A stretch of DNA of 64,000 bases from G963678445 sp963678445. GTDB lineage: Bacteria; Hydrogenedentota; Hydrogenedentia; Hydrogenedentales; G963678445. The notes under the pieces were generated by a model. That model was not told where the DNA came from. It ran no database searches and worked only from the letters and a program-made list of their open reading frames with translations. The stretch is from positions 496,001-560,000 of the forward strand of contig OY782877.1 in assembly GCA_963678445.1 (NCBI GenBank). Reading direction: 5' to 3'. Every line of letters begins with the position of its first letter. Position 1 is the first letter of the stretch. Shown here one piece after another: positions 21,435 to 31,688 of this stretch. The translations under genes were made by a program, and so were the position numbers.

Positions 21435-24400
21435 TGGTTTTCACTCTTAAGAATATGCTGAAACGGAATCTCATAGGAAAATCCGTAGTGGGTGACCAGG
21501 CTTAGCTTTCCTTCAAGCAACGGCGTAGGCCCTGTCGTATTTTCAGGGAGTGGAATGGTCACTTTTGCGATGCCTTTGGGTTCCAAATCGGGCAGGGAAA
21601 TTTCGGACAACGGCATACCGGCAACGGATACCGCCAATCCAAGTTGTCGTAACGTATACCGACGGCGGTTGGATATTTCCAGCTCCACCTGAGCATCCGC
21701 AACGCTGAGAAGTTTAATTTCTGCGTCGGCGTAGGCTTTTCGCAGGGCATCGTTGAGTATTTTGTACGTATTGTAGCCCTGATCGAAAACACCAGGATGG
21801 CGCGAGGAATCAATCTTCATGTAGTAAAAACCGCCCTGTATGCCCAGTTTCTCTATTCCCCAATTAAACATGCCATCCAGCGCCAACACGCCACCGGAAT
21901 GAACACAGCCGTAAAAGGAATTGTATTCGGTGTAAATCACGGGCAGATTTTTCTCGTGCGCAAGAGTCACGCTACGCTCGATCATCGGGTACTTGTCTTC
22001 AGGACGCTGCCCCGCACCGAAATAATAATTGATGCCGACCAGGTCCTGGCCTTGCACATAGTCCTGACCGTAGAGATTGGCATAATGGACAGGTCGTTGC
22101 ATGGGGTCGTATTGTTTGAAAACGGGATAGAGGGTTTCCAGAAAATCAGCGGTTTCACCCGTGACTTCATTACATGAATTCCACAGCAATACCCCTGCAG
22201 AATCGCGATACCGCTCTACAAGTAACCGCGATTTCTCGCGCGCGGTAGCCAGCGCAGGGCCGTCCTGTCTCGCAAAGATCTCATCGGTCTTGCAACAGCT
22301 ATACGGACCAAGCACGGTATATGCTGAGTTGAGCTCATAGGCTAAATCCATCTGCCAGGGAGCAGGATAGTCGCCACGCCAGGTATTAAAGCCCAAATCC
22401 CGCATTGTTTTCATCATGGCAGCAGTACGCGCAGGGCTGGCGGCGTCCAGACCATGGACGTTTACCCCTTTCACCAGGAACGGTTCACCGTTGACACGCA
22501 AGTCTCCCTCCACCGTTTCCACCACCGTGGCAATACACCGCGCGTCGTATCGAAATGCACCACCGTCAAGCAAGATATCGTAATAGCCGAACCAGGGCTC
22601 TGCATTCACGGTAAAGGTAGAAGTTGAATTCTCATTCCCCCCTACCTGCCTCATCCCAGTGGATTTCCCATTGCTGGCGAAAACCTGCGCCGTCATCTCT
22701 ACCCCGTTAGCAGCAACCTGAATCGGGGTATAAAAACGTCCCCCGTCCGTTTGCGTGTGGTTGCTTTTGCTAACCTGGATGGAAACGTCTTCAGGAAATG
22801 CGATGTGCACCGCAGCCTCTGATTGTGTCCGCATACAGCCTTCCTGAAGGAGCGTTACGTCAAAAGTAAGGTCGCCCGCCGTATTCGGAGTCCAATCAAA
22901 GGAAAGCTTCTCTTCCGCATTCCCTGCAAGGGAAACAGGTTTTGCCCCTTGATAAATAACCCGATCCGTAGCAGTACGCACACTGAACAGCACATCAAAT
23001 TTTTGTGCAGCCTCCCCTGTATTGTGCACAACGACGCGGTCGCTACGTGCTGCGAGCACCGTACTTTCTACAGGATTAAAGTCCCGGATATCAACAGGGA
23101 AGAGGGATACGTAGAATGTACCTAGTGGAAAGCTGGTACCTACGAGATCCTGAAAGTCGCCAGGTGCATTGCCAAGCATAAGCGGCGCATTCGTGTTGGG
23201 ATCACGCAAAGAAACCAAGAGACGATGGTATTCATCCACCACCGTAGGCGTCGGTTGAGCATCACCAATCTGTTCTGGAGAGAGTTGGAGCACCACATCC
23301 TGAAAATAGGTCTTTCCAGGCTCCCACATCGAAGTAGGCGTTTCGGGTGCGGTATCGGCAGTGGCCACCGTTCGTGTACCCAACGGACTGAGCAAGCGCA
23401 CCTGAAATTTGTAATCTCTATCCGGCGTCGCGCCTTCTACCTGCCAGGGGATACGCAGCTTGTACTGTTGTCCATCGACGAAGCTTTTCGCAACAGATTC
23501 TACTCGCGAAAAATAAATGCGATACGCGGGATGGTATAGCTCACGAATCGTTCCCTGCGTATCTTCGGCCTGTTTTTCAGCTTGGTCTACATCCGAAATG
23601 AGCGGTGGCGCCTCGCCGGTTACAGCCTTAAACCATAGGCCTTTGTACCCTTGCAATTCCTGCAGGGCCTCGGTGGCAAAACGAGTTGTCGCCAGCGCCT
23701 CCTCTACACGCCCGGCAATGAAATGCTGATGGGCGGTCTGACAATGCACATTCGCTGCCTTATACAGCACCTGTAACGCGGCATAGCGTTCATCTTTTTC
23801 CGAAACTTTTTCTAATTCTGTGCGCAACACAGCAATTGCCTCATCCATTGCAGCAAGTTTTTTCTGCAATGCGCCTGTAGCAATGACCGGTATTTCCGTT
23901 TCTGCTTGTAAACGCTTCTGTTCATCGGTAATGCTCACCTTCAACAATCCCGCTGCAGGTGTTTTCCCCCATGCTATAGTGGGCGTCTCCGAGTCCGTCT
24001 CATTCGACAAGGAAAAAGAAAATTCCGTATGCCCCGCTTTAACAGGTATAGAGAGGGTTCCCTCTGCTATCACCCCTGTCGCATCGCTCGCACGCACCCA
24101 AAAAGCATTCTGAGCGGTGGTGTCCGCATTGATAAAAAAGCGAAGAGGGAGCGGATTGTCTTGCGCCAATTGCGCGATATCCGGGCAAAGATAGCAGGCC
24201 GGTGTGGAAATAGGAATATCCTGATCGTCAACAGCGAAATGGGCCAGCAGAATATCGCCCGAGTTGATCTTTATCCCCAGACGCTTTCCCTGCACATGAG
24301 GATGCGCCGTACTGGCGTAATCCGCAGTAATCTGCCACACATCCGGTTCCGCCTGTTCCACCGGCCAAAACCGAGCCCGAACTTTCGTGCCCTCAAACTG

Positions 24401-24910
24401 CACCTTTTGCCAAATCCATCCGGTTTTATTCCACGCATCCGTAACCAAGCCCTCCCCCGGATGCTCTACCAAAATCCGTTCCTCCTTATCCGGACCAATA
24501 AAACGAAACTGGATGCCGCAATCATTATCCTGCTCCAACCAGATAGAGGAAGGCTCTTCTTTGGTGTTGTGCACCACAGCAAGATCTTCGGCATAGTCCG
24601 CCCAAAAGAGCAGCACACCATCCGCATCCCGGTTCCGCGCATCATTCTCGCGATACAAGGCTACTATCGTCGCAGAATCCCGGAATTCCCCCTTAGCCAG
24701 CGCCACCATTTTATTACCTCTGAACTCCAAGGCTTTCCCGCCATAAGGAGCTGGGCAATTATGCACGGAAACGACCTCGACCTCCCCGTCGCCAGCAAGA
24801 TCCACCACATCCCAATCCTGCAAAGTTGCACACGACGGTTCCACCAACGCTGCCGTGGCCGAAGTGGCCATACAAATAAAAAATACCACAATACCATGCC
24901 ATTTCATCAT
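21431..24910 (-). CDS. large secreted glycoside hydrolase, GH2-like catalytic domain
   Basis: 1159 residues; ATG at 24910 follows AGGAG-CCTGT (a second ATG is adjacent). Signal peptide about 1-22. The C-terminal third holds a GH2-type TIM barrel: VNGEPFLVKGVNVHG, then WNSCNEV with the acid/base Glu near 915, and VIYTEYNS with the nucleophile Glu near 995, a spacing of 80 as in GH2 enzymes. Residues 25-800 are beta-rich with a helical stretch (about 355-440) and an embedded region of unknown type; a jelly-roll carbohydrate-binding module is plausible at 25-245. Probably an exo-acting glycosidase on polysaccharides; the sugar cannot be inferred. Single gene, divergent from the porin. Confidence 0.8.
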   Translation of the reverse strand: MMKWHGIVVFFICMATSATAALVEPSCATLQDWDVVDLAGDGEVEVVSVHNCPAPYGGKALEFRGNKMVALAKGEFRDSATIVALYRENDARNRDADGVLLFWADYAEDLAVVHNTKEEPSSIWLEQDNDCGIQFRFIGPDKEERILVEHPGEGLVTDAWNKTGWIWQKVQFEGTKVRARFWPVEQAEPDVWQITADYASTAHPHVQGKRLGIKINSGDILLAHFAVDDQDIPISTPACYLCPDIAQLAQDNPLPLRFFINADTTAQNAFWVRASDATGVIAEGTLSIPVKAGHTEFSFSLSNETDSETPTIAWGKTPAAGLLKVSITDEQKRLQAETEIPVIATGALQKKLAAMDEAIAVLRTELEKVSEKDERYAALQVLYKAANVHCQTAHQHFIAGRVEEALATTRFATEALQELQGYKGLWFKAVTGEAPPLISDVDQAEKQAEDTQGTIRELYHPAYRIYFSRVESVAKSFVDGQQYKLRIPWQVEGATPDRDYKFQVRLLSPLGTRTVATADTAPETPTSMWEPGKTYFQDVVLQLSPEQIGDAQPTPTVVDEYHRLLVSLRDPNTNAPLMLGNAPGDFQDLVGTSFPLGTFYVSLFPVDIRDFNPVESTVLAARSDRVVVHNTGEAAQKFDVLFSVRTATDRVIYQGAKPVSLAGNAEEKLSFDWTPNTAGDLTFDVTLLQEGCMRTQSEAAVHIAFPEDVSIQVSKSNHTQTDGGRFYTPIQVAANGVEMTAQVFASNGKSTGMRQVGGNENSTSTFTVNAEPWFGYYDILLDGGAFRYDARCIATVVETVEGDLRVNGEPFLVKGVNVHGLDAASPARTAAMMKTMRDLGFNTWRGDYPAPWQMDLAYELNSAYTVLGPYSCCKTDEIFARQDGPALATAREKSRLLVERYRDSAGVLLWNSCNEVTGETADFLETLYPVFKQYDPMQRPVHYANLYGQDYVQGQDLVGINYYFGAGQRPEDKYPMIERSVTLAHEKNLPVIYTEYNSFYGCVHSGGVLALDGMFNWGIEKLGIQGGFYYMKIDSSRHPGVFDQGYNTYKILNDALRKAYADAEIKLLSVADAQVELEISNRRRYTLRQLGLAVSVAGMPLSEISLPDLEPKGIAKVTIPLPENTTGPTPLLEGKLSLVTHYGFSYEIPFQHILKSENH

Positions 24911-25162
24911 ACAGGCTCCTAACAATAACGATGCGCGTTTTTAAAAAGTGCGTTTTAATTGACAATTGCTCTAAGCTATGATAGCGTTTTTAATGATATC
25001 AGCAAGCGTATTGAAAAACACGTTACGTTTGGGGAGCTAGCTTCCCAAGCTTTTTTGGGGTAAAAACAAAGGGAGCTCAGCGTCCTAATAGAGGATGGGA
25101 CTGCAAAAGCCGAAACGTATTACGGTGATCAAGAATAGCAAAAAAGAAGGAGAAAAAACTTC

Positions 25163-26743
25163 ATGCGTAGGAAAATTGGTCTATTTTTACTGGCGGCGGC
25201 CCTGTTGGCCCTACCAGTAGCGGCAGACTTACAGGAAGTTTCTGTAGGCGGTTCGGTTCGGATTCGAGGCAATTACATCAGCAACACCTTTAACACGTTT
25301 GTAGGACCGTCGCCCGGTGCACAGGTACGTTGGGCCGCTCCACTCGTACAAAAACGGGCTATCGGGGGCCCGTTCAATCCCAACGTAGTCAGCATATTCG
25401 ATTGGGATGATGCGGGTAAAGACGTTTCCTTTGTCGAACAACGCACACGCCTGCATGTGAACGCAAATTTCACGGATCAGGTAAGCGCTTTTGTCGAATT
25501 TGACGCGTATGGCATGTGGGGCGAAGATTTCCGCTCTCAGAACTACATCTTCGGTGGAGATGACCGCGCGGCAACCGCGGATGACCTGGAAATCTTTCAG
25601 GCCTATGTCGACGTCGACGAAATCTATGGCTATCCCGTTCGCATGCGCGTAGGTCGCCAAGAGCTGGCCTTTGGCAGCCAATTCCTCGTCGGCACACGTG
25701 ACTTCGCCTTCTTCTTCACCGGCGTGTCCTTCGACGCATTGCGCCTGACCTACAGCGGCGACACCTTCACCGTAGACGCATGGGCAAGTAAGCTGCAGGA
25801 AAACTTTGGTAACTTCGGCGAAGGCGATATCGATTTCTACGGCGTGTACGCTACGTGCACTGCGGTGGAAAACACGACCTTTGACGCATACTGGCTGCTG
25901 CTACGCGATGATAATGATATTGAAGATTATGCCGGTGGTGCGCTGCTGGAATGGATAGAGGATTTGCGTGGTGTAGATGATTATGACACCACTATGCTGC
26001 ACACGGTAGGCCTGCGTGCTGCGGGAACATTGGGCGCTTTCGACTATGACGCGGAAGTCGCGTATCAATTTGGTTCTGCCGACAGTATCGGAACGACGTT
26101 CAAGCCGTTCACCTACGGCGATGATGACGCCGATTTCGACACCTTCGCCCTGAAATTAGACATGGGTTACACCATTGAAGTCTTCAATCATACGCCGCAC
26201 CTTTTTGCCGGATTCCGTTATTTTGGCGGGGAAGACAACCGCGACATCAGCTTCTGGGATTGGGTGAATCCTTTCCACAAACCCAAGGCCAGTGTCAGTT
26301 TCAATCGCCTCTTCTCCAACCAGATCGCCAGCGGGTTCATGGATCTGAACAACGATCTGAGCAATGCGTGGCTGGGGCAGGTTGGCGTGGAAGGGGCAAT
26401 AACCGAAAAACTGATGGGCCGGTTCTGCGTTATGTATTTCGAGGCCCTGGAAACCTTCGATGCGCCTGTGCATTTTACACTGGGCAAAACACGTGTCCCT
26501 GTTGCACCGGGGCTTTCCTGGTGGACCGAGGGTAATGACAAAGACTTAGGGCTGGAAACCTATCTTTTCATGGAATACCACTACACGCCTGATCTGATCT
26601 TTGAATTCGGCTGGTCGCACATGTTTGTCGGCGACGGTCTCAAAGAGGGCTCCTACGTTCGCTGGAATGGCAACCTCTTTGCCGGCGGCACCGATGATGA
26701 CGATGTGGACTACGTCTACTCCGGTTGTAAAATCTACTTTTAA
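25163..26743 (+). CDS. outer-membrane beta-barrel, alginate-export/porin family
   Basis: 526 residues; AGAAGGAG upstream; signal peptide about 1-21 (cleavage after AVAA). The mature part alternates polar and aromatic residues in many short amphipathic strands, with VEQRTRLHVNANF, RMRVGRQELAFGSQF and a terminal Phe (KIYF) that is typical for outer-membrane insertion by BAM. This pattern fits the AlgE-like family, which transports anionic polysaccharides or small solutes. Strongly acidic loops (DDDADFD, TDDDDVD) suggest a cation-rich pore or calcium sites. A single gene next to the GH2-like hydrolase with which it might share a substrate. Confidence 0.78.
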   Translation: MRRKIGLFLLAAALLALPVAADLQEVSVGGSVRIRGNYISNTFNTFVGPSPGAQVRWAAPLVQKRAIGGPFNPNVVSIFDWDDAGKDVSFVEQRTRLHVNANFTDQVSAFVEFDAYGMWGEDFRSQNYIFGGDDRAATADDLEIFQAYVDVDEIYGYPVRMRVGRQELAFGSQFLVGTRDFAFFFTGVSFDALRLTYSGDTFTVDAWASKLQENFGNFGEGDIDFYGVYATCTAVENTTFDAYWLLLRDDNDIEDYAGGALLEWIEDLRGVDDYDTTMLHTVGLRAAGTLGAFDYDAEVAYQFGSADSIGTTFKPFTYGDDDADFDTFALKLDMGYTIEVFNHTPHLFAGFRYFGGEDNRDISFWDWVNPFHKPKASVSFNRLFSNQIASGFMDLNNDLSNAWLGQVGVEGAITEKLMGRFCVMYFEALETFDAPVHFTLGKTRVPVAPGLSWWTEGNDKDLGLETYLFMEYHYTPDLIFEFGWSHMFVGDGLKEGSYVRWNGNLFAGGTDDDDVDYVYSGCKIYF

Positions 26744-26783
26744 TCTTTGATAAAAAAGAACCGTTAAATAACCCGGTATTGAC

Positions 26784-26827
26784 AACGGGGAAGCTTTTAA
26801 AATACAAAAAGCTTCCCCGTTCTTTTT
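26784..26827 (+). terminator. strong Rho-independent terminator after the porin gene
   Basis: 15-bp perfect stem AACGGGGAAGCTTTT and complement, 7-nt loop, then CTTTTT. It lies between convergent porin and mnmE and may serve both. Confidence 0.9.
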
Positions 26828-26885
26828 CTGGGAAACAGCGCATGGCTTTGAAAACAAGCGAGGGCGGATACTATTTCCCCACGCG

Positions 26886-28262
26886 CTACTTGCCAATGCA
26901 AAAGGTGGAAAATATCTTGTCCAGAATATCTTCAGGAGTCGTTTCGCCGGTGATCTCCCCCAGCGCATGCAAGGCGTCGCGTAATTCCAGCGCTAAAAAT
27001 TCAGGAGACAAGGTAGTATCGTCCAACAAACGCTCTACTGACTCAATAGACCGGCGCAAACTCTCTTTTTGATGCAGCCGATTCAGCATCGCCTGCCCCG
27101 CATCCAGATTCACCCCACCCAAAAGATGTCCAACCAGGATATCCTCAAGCTTTTTCAAGCCATCACCGGTCAGGGCGGAGATAGAAACGGTGTCCGCAAA
27201 CGATGCGCAACACGCGGGGGACACGCAGACATCAACCAGGTCGGCCTTGTTTAATACAACGACCGTGGGCAGCGTCAGTTCAGCAAGTTCCTGCGCCAGG
27301 CAAACATCCTCCTCTTCAGCAGGAGCGGCCGCATCCAATACGAATAATATCATATTTGCATTTTCAAGCGCCTCACGCGCCAACGCAACACCGATACGCT
27401 CCACCTCATTATCCGTTTGCCGCAAGCCCGCAGTATCGATCAGCTTGACGGGAATACCGGAAAGCGTGATGTACTCCTCAATACGGTCGCGGGTGGTGCC
27501 GGCATGCTTGGAAACAATAGCACGGGTATCGCGCAGCAATGCGTTGAATAAACTGGATTTGCCCACATTGGGACGACCGACAATAGCGAGAACAGCACCT
27601 TCCCGACAGAGTCGACCCGCATCAGCCGTAGCCAACATATGGCGCATTTGGTCATAGGCGGCACGAACATGCTCAAAGAGTTCAGGCGTGACCAATTCAG
27701 GGAGGTCATCTTCCGGAAAATCGACAGCAGCCTCAATATGCGCCAATGCATAGGCCAGTTGGTCGCTAATTGCGTGGAGCCGTTGGGATAACGTACCGCT
27801 CGCTGCTGCATTGGCCGCTTGTAGCCCAGCTCGGGTACGTGCGCGGATTTGGTCGATCACCGCTTCCGCCTGAACCAAATCAATGCGTCCATTCAAAAAG
27901 GCGCGCTGGGTGAATTCCCCAGGGGCAGCCAGACGTGCGCCCGCTGTAAGTACCGCTTCCAGTACGGCATTCAGGGGAGCCGCGCCCCCGTGGCAATTAA
28001 TTTCAATCACATCTTCACGGGTATAGCTGTGTGGAGCACGCATAACGTGCAACAGAACTTCATCCAAGGTTTCCTCCGCAGCATTGACAATATGCCCATG
28101 AAAAACCTGCTGTGATGAAGTACAAATATCCTTTTCTCGCGAAGAACGAAAGAGTTGCGCACTAATGGCCAGTGCGCTTTTGCCACTTAAACGAACAATC
28201 CCCACGCCCCCTTCACCGGGGGGCGTGGAGATAGCTGCAATCGTATCTTCGAAATTAGTCAC
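26886..28262 (-). CDS. mnmE: tRNA uridine-5-carboxymethylaminomethyl modification GTPase
   Basis: 458 residues from GTG at 28262; the frame is open to 28286, but the GTG start gives the usual N-terminus (TNFEDTIAAISTPPGEGGVGIVRLSG). MnmE with MnmG adds the cmnm5 group to U34 of several tRNAs. Seen: N-terminal THF-binding domain (GAAPLNAVLE, APGEFTQRAFLNGRIDL), G domain with P-loop GRPNVGKSS (229-237), GTTRD, DTAG and NKAD, and the C-terminal FCIGK with the catalytic Cys near 455. It overlaps the jag gene by 8 nt, so translation is probably coupled. Last gene of the rpmH-to-mnmE cluster. Confidence 0.97.
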   Translation of the reverse strand: MTNFEDTIAAISTPPGEGGVGIVRLSGKSALAISAQLFRSSREKDICTSSQQVFHGHIVNAAEETLDEVLLHVMRAPHSYTREDVIEINCHGGAAPLNAVLEAVLTAGARLAAPGEFTQRAFLNGRIDLVQAEAVIDQIRARTRAGLQAANAAASGTLSQRLHAISDQLAYALAHIEAAVDFPEDDLPELVTPELFEHVRAAYDQMRHMLATADAGRLCREGAVLAIVGRPNVGKSSLFNALLRDTRAIVSKHAGTTRDRIEEYITLSGIPVKLIDTAGLRQTDNEVERIGVALAREALENANMILFVLDAAAPAEEEDVCLAQELAELTLPTVVVLNKADLVDVCVSPACCASFADTVSISALTGDGLKKLEDILVGHLLGGVNLDAGQAMLNRLHQKESLRRSIESVERLLDDTTLSPEFLALELRDALHALGEITGETTPEDILDKIFSTFCIGK

Positions 28263-29364
28263 CAAACCGACCTGCGTCGAAATCATCTTCTACATTGTGA
28301 CGATGATGACCATTACGGCCACGTCCACCCCGGTTATTATTCCGCGAACGGTCCTGACGCGCATTCTTTGGACTAATGATGATGCTGCGATACAACGAAT
28401 CCCCAAGGCTAAAGGTGCGCAGTTCATCATCATCCTGCAGTGCCAAATGAATAATACGGCGTTCCTGCGGACTCATCGGCTTGAGACGCATATTGCGTTG
28501 CAAATCCTTTGCTTTTTTCGCAAAGGTACGCGCCATGTCTTCCAAAGCAGCGCGACGACGGTCAACGTAGCCCTCGACATCGACGACGAGACGTTCTGTA
28601 TTTTCAGCATCATCCTGACGCGATATCATGCGGTTGATCAGATACTGCAACGCACTCAGATTACGGCCCTTGCGACCAATAAGAATGGCGCTGTCCGGAG
28701 ATTCCACATTGAGACGCGCACTACCATCTTTCGCACGGGCAAACTCAACCGTATTAATGATACCCATCTTCTGGATAACTTCCTGCAACAAGGCGGCCGC
28801 TTCCTTACCCTGCTCATCGCTGATAGAGGCAAAAGAGGCCTCTTCCGCAGCCTGTGCAGCAGCGTCCACGGGCGGCTCATTTTTCGGCTCAGGCTGTTGA
28901 TTTTTAACTGGCGCGCTAGAACGCTTCCGTTCCGTATTTTCTTTGGTATTTCGCTCTTTTTTGGGACGTTCTTTACGCTTATTCTCTTGACGAGCTGTAT
29001 CCCGCCCCTGTTTTTCTGTCCGTTCCGATTTCCGGGCTTTACCATTCCCCTCCCGCGCCTGCGTATCGCGTCCGCGATTATTCCGATTGCGATTATCCCG
29101 GCCCCCACGATCATTGCGGTTGCGTCGCTCACGCGATTCACGCGGCTCACGCGGCTCACGTTGATTCGAACGCTTCGGTTCATCAGGCATATTTTCGACA
29201 ATCAGTTTCACACGCACCGGCCGTGCGCCCAGTCCGAAAAAGCCCTTACTACCCTCATCCAGAATTTCAATCTTGTCTACTTCGTACATTTCGACGCCCA
29301 AATCTTTCAGGGCGTTCTCGATGGCTTCTTCACGCGTCTTCGCGCTGGATTCCACTTGCTTCAT
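28255..29364 (-). CDS. jag: RNA-binding protein Jag/KhpB with long basic-acidic linker
   Basis: 369 residues. Jag_N domain at 1-55 (EEAIENALKDLGV, then KGFFGLGARPVRV), a disordered linker of about 130 residues made almost wholly of R, E, N, D, K and Q (about 60-190), a KH domain with the GRKGRNL loop near 233, and an R3H domain containing LKPMSPQERRIIHLAL. A second Arg/Asn/Gly-rich tail closes the protein. Jag/KhpB proteins bind RNA and are linked to cell wall and division control in Firmicutes. Here it sits after yidC as usual. The linker is much longer than in Bacillus homologues. Confidence 0.93.
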   Translation of the reverse strand: MKQVESSAKTREEAIENALKDLGVEMYEVDKIEILDEGSKGFFGLGARPVRVKLIVENMPDEPKRSNQREPREPRESRERRNRNDRGGRDNRNRNNRGRDTQAREGNGKARKSERTEKQGRDTARQENKRKERPKKERNTKENTERKRSSAPVKNQQPEPKNEPPVDAAAQAAEEASFASISDEQGKEAAALLQEVIQKMGIINTVEFARAKDGSARLNVESPDSAILIGRKGRNLSALQYLINRMISRQDDAENTERLVVDVEGYVDRRRAALEDMARTFAKKAKDLQRNMRLKPMSPQERRIIHLALQDDDELRTFSLGDSLYRSIIISPKNARQDRSRNNNRGGRGRNGHHRHNVEDDFDAGRFGD

Positions 29365-29468
29365 ACTCTTCCATGTCTCCTATGGGTCCATTGCAGGCCC
29401 TATGTGTTTATCGCACCCCCTACTGGCGCGCAGTTCGCAGGACCGGCAGTTGTCCTGCTTGGTTTATA

Positions 29469-31397
29469 CTAGGGGCGGTCTTTTTTGTTTGACCGCTCGG
29501 TGTTATTGGCTGCACGACGCGGCTTGACCTTTTTCTCCTGCCGGGTTTCTTTGGCCAATTGCCGTTTCCGTGCTTGTGCAGCGGTGTAGAAATGACGCGA
29601 CCGAGCCACTTTTTTACCAGGTTTCTTTTTGACCGGTTGTAAATCCTCATCGGAGGCATGAACCAGATAGTTCTGGCCAATGCCCAACAATGTGCTGGTG
29701 AGGATGTACAGACAGATACCCGAGGCCATGTTATAGCAAATCACGCTAAAGAAGATGGGCATCATGGTCATCATGATTTTCTGTTGATCCGATTGGGCAG
29801 GCGCAGAGGTGGGCATGAGTTTTTGGCTTACCACCATAGCGACTCCCATCAGGATCGGGAGCAGGTTGATGCTTTCCACAAACGGCATATGGAAAGGCAA
29901 TTGGAACAAACGATCCGGCTCGGCGAGATCCGTGATCCAAAACATGAAAGGGGCGTGGCGTAACTCTGCCGCACTCCAAATCATGCGATAAAACGCGATA
30001 AAGACAGGCATTTGCAGAAATAGCGGAAAACAGCCGCCAAACGGATTGACGCCATACTCCTTGTACATCGCCATCATTCGCCGCTGTATTTCCTGCTGAT
30101 CGTCACCCACCTCCTTCTTGATACGCTCCATCTCAGGCGCCAGCTTCTGCATACGCTTCATGCTCTTCATACTCTTGAGCGTAAGCGGGAACATACCCAT
30201 ACGCACAAGCAGCGTGACAAAGATGATAGCAAGCCCGTAATTGGCATAAACACTATTGTAGAACCAATTCATGATCCCCAACATGAACTTGGCAAACCAA
30301 TCCATGGCCTTCACCGTGGTGAAGAATTCCCAGACCGTGTCCAGGCCTTCCCATGCTGCGGCAAGGCAACGGCCATCATTCGGACCGATATACACCTTGA
30401 ACGAACGTGCTTCAGTAGCTCCCGCGGCCAACTCCATACGTGGCACACCTACCCCCATGCGAAAATGCAGATTAAAACCCTCTGCCCAGGCAGAAGCATT
30501 CTCGAACTCCGGCTTCATACCAATCACAAAGTAGGCACTCCGGATGGCGGCCCACTGTGCATCCAAGGCACGTTTAAAAACCGGGGCATTCGATTTCCAC
30601 TTGGCAGTCTTAAAATGCTGAATCTCCGCACCCGTCTGCCAGACAACCTGCTGTTTTACCCCCTTCTTCTCATCCTCCGAATTTACATTCGGGCCCCAAT
30701 TGAGAGAAAATGCCGGTTTGTCGTCCTTACCCAATAACTGAACCTGATTCGCCAGATTCGTATAGGCAACGTCCACATTAAGCACCATCGGTGCATCTGC
30801 GAGGGAATAGGTTTTCGTGATACGGGCCTGCCCAGGAATCTCCAGCGAAAAATGTACGGCTTTAGCCGCCTCATCGCGACGCACTTCCCAGACACGGCTG
30901 TCCAATTGATCGCCCAGGGAATCTTCCTGATCAAAACGCAAGCCAAGCGGATATACCGCGTCAGCGTCCGCTACCGTATCACGCCACACCGGTATTACCT
31001 GAACATTGGCCTCTTCGTTCTCGAATAAGACCGTGGCACGTTTCAAACGCGCCCCTACCCGTGTAAAGACAAGCGCCAGATGTTCATCGCTTAATGCGAC
31101 TTCCGCTGCTTCCCCTGTAATTGCAGCAACCGGTGGCACGGATCCGGAGGACACCGCATCCGCTACACCAGCAGCGGGTACAGAAGCCTGACGCTCTTCA
31201 GAGGACTGCTCTGATGATGCAGCCAAATCAGAAGCGGCCTGCGATGCAGCGGCCGTTGTTTCCGCCTCAGCCGCTGTTTTCGGCGGGTGGGTAAATTTGA
31301 GAAAGGTCAAAACCCCTAAAAAAAGCAACGGCACCACCACCAGCCAAATCAGTTGTAAACGATCGGTTTTGCGATCGGCTTGGTTGTCACCCAGCAA
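29469..31397 (-). CDS. yidC: membrane protein insertase YidC
   Basis: 642 residues from a TTG start with GGGAG 8 nt upstream. N-terminal membrane segment (about 17-33), a long Ala/Glu/Ser-rich linker, the periplasmic beta-super-sandwich domain of Gram-negative YidC (about 110-350), and the five-helix insertase core with MGMFPLTLKSMKSMKRMQKL, GGCFPLFLQMPVFIAFYRM and MASGICLYILTSTLLGI. It ends in a long basic tail after KKPGKK. It inserts and folds inner-membrane proteins with or without SecYEG. The Gram-negative domain layout supports a diderm host. Located between yidD and jag. Confidence 0.97.
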   Translation of the reverse strand: MLGDNQADRKTDRLQLIWLVVVPLLFLGVLTFLKFTHPPKTAAEAETTAAASQAASDLAASSEQSSEERQASVPAAGVADAVSSGSVPPVAAITGEAAEVALSDEHLALVFTRVGARLKRATVLFENEEANVQVIPVWRDTVADADAVYPLGLRFDQEDSLGDQLDSRVWEVRRDEAAKAVHFSLEIPGQARITKTYSLADAPMVLNVDVAYTNLANQVQLLGKDDKPAFSLNWGPNVNSEDEKKGVKQQVVWQTGAEIQHFKTAKWKSNAPVFKRALDAQWAAIRSAYFVIGMKPEFENASAWAEGFNLHFRMGVGVPRMELAAGATEARSFKVYIGPNDGRCLAAAWEGLDTVWEFFTTVKAMDWFAKFMLGIMNWFYNSVYANYGLAIIFVTLLVRMGMFPLTLKSMKSMKRMQKLAPEMERIKKEVGDDQQEIQRRMMAMYKEYGVNPFGGCFPLFLQMPVFIAFYRMIWSAAELRHAPFMFWITDLAEPDRLFQLPFHMPFVESINLLPILMGVAMVVSQKLMPTSAPAQSDQQKIMMTMMPIFFSVICYNMASGICLYILTSTLLGIGQNYLVHASDEDLQPVKKKPGKKVARSRHFYTAAQARKRQLAKETRQEKKVKPRRAANNTERSNKKDRP

Positions 31398-31454
31398 ACC
31401 TATTTCTCCCAGGTTGTGGATGAGCCTGTTCTACTTCTGTGCTCAAGATCGCTG

Positions 31455-31688
31455 TCAGGCAGCCTTCCGGCCTTTTGCCGACGGTACCGGATCGTAGCCG
31501 CCTGCGCAAAAAGGCTGACATCGCAAAATACGCCATACAGCATAACACGACCCCATGAACAAACCATGGCGTCGCAATGCCTCAATGGCGTATTGTGAAC
31601 AAGTGGGCTGAAAACGACAATGTGCGCCTAATAGCGGCGAGAGCAGGCGTTGATAAAGGCGAATGCAAAAAATCATAGCCTTAACCAT
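31455..31688 (-). CDS. yidD: membrane protein insertion efficiency factor YidD
   Basis: 77 residues with the family core IRLYQRLLSPLLGAHCRFQP, TCSQYAIEALRRHG and a CQPFCAGGYDPVP end. It overlaps rnpA by 8 nt (ATGGTTAA). YidD assists YidC at the inner membrane. Standard place in the cluster. Confidence 0.96.
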   Translation of the reverse strand: MVKAMIFCIRLYQRLLSPLLGAHCRFQPTCSQYAIEALRRHGLFMGSCYAVWRILRCQPFCAGGYDPVPSAKGRKAA

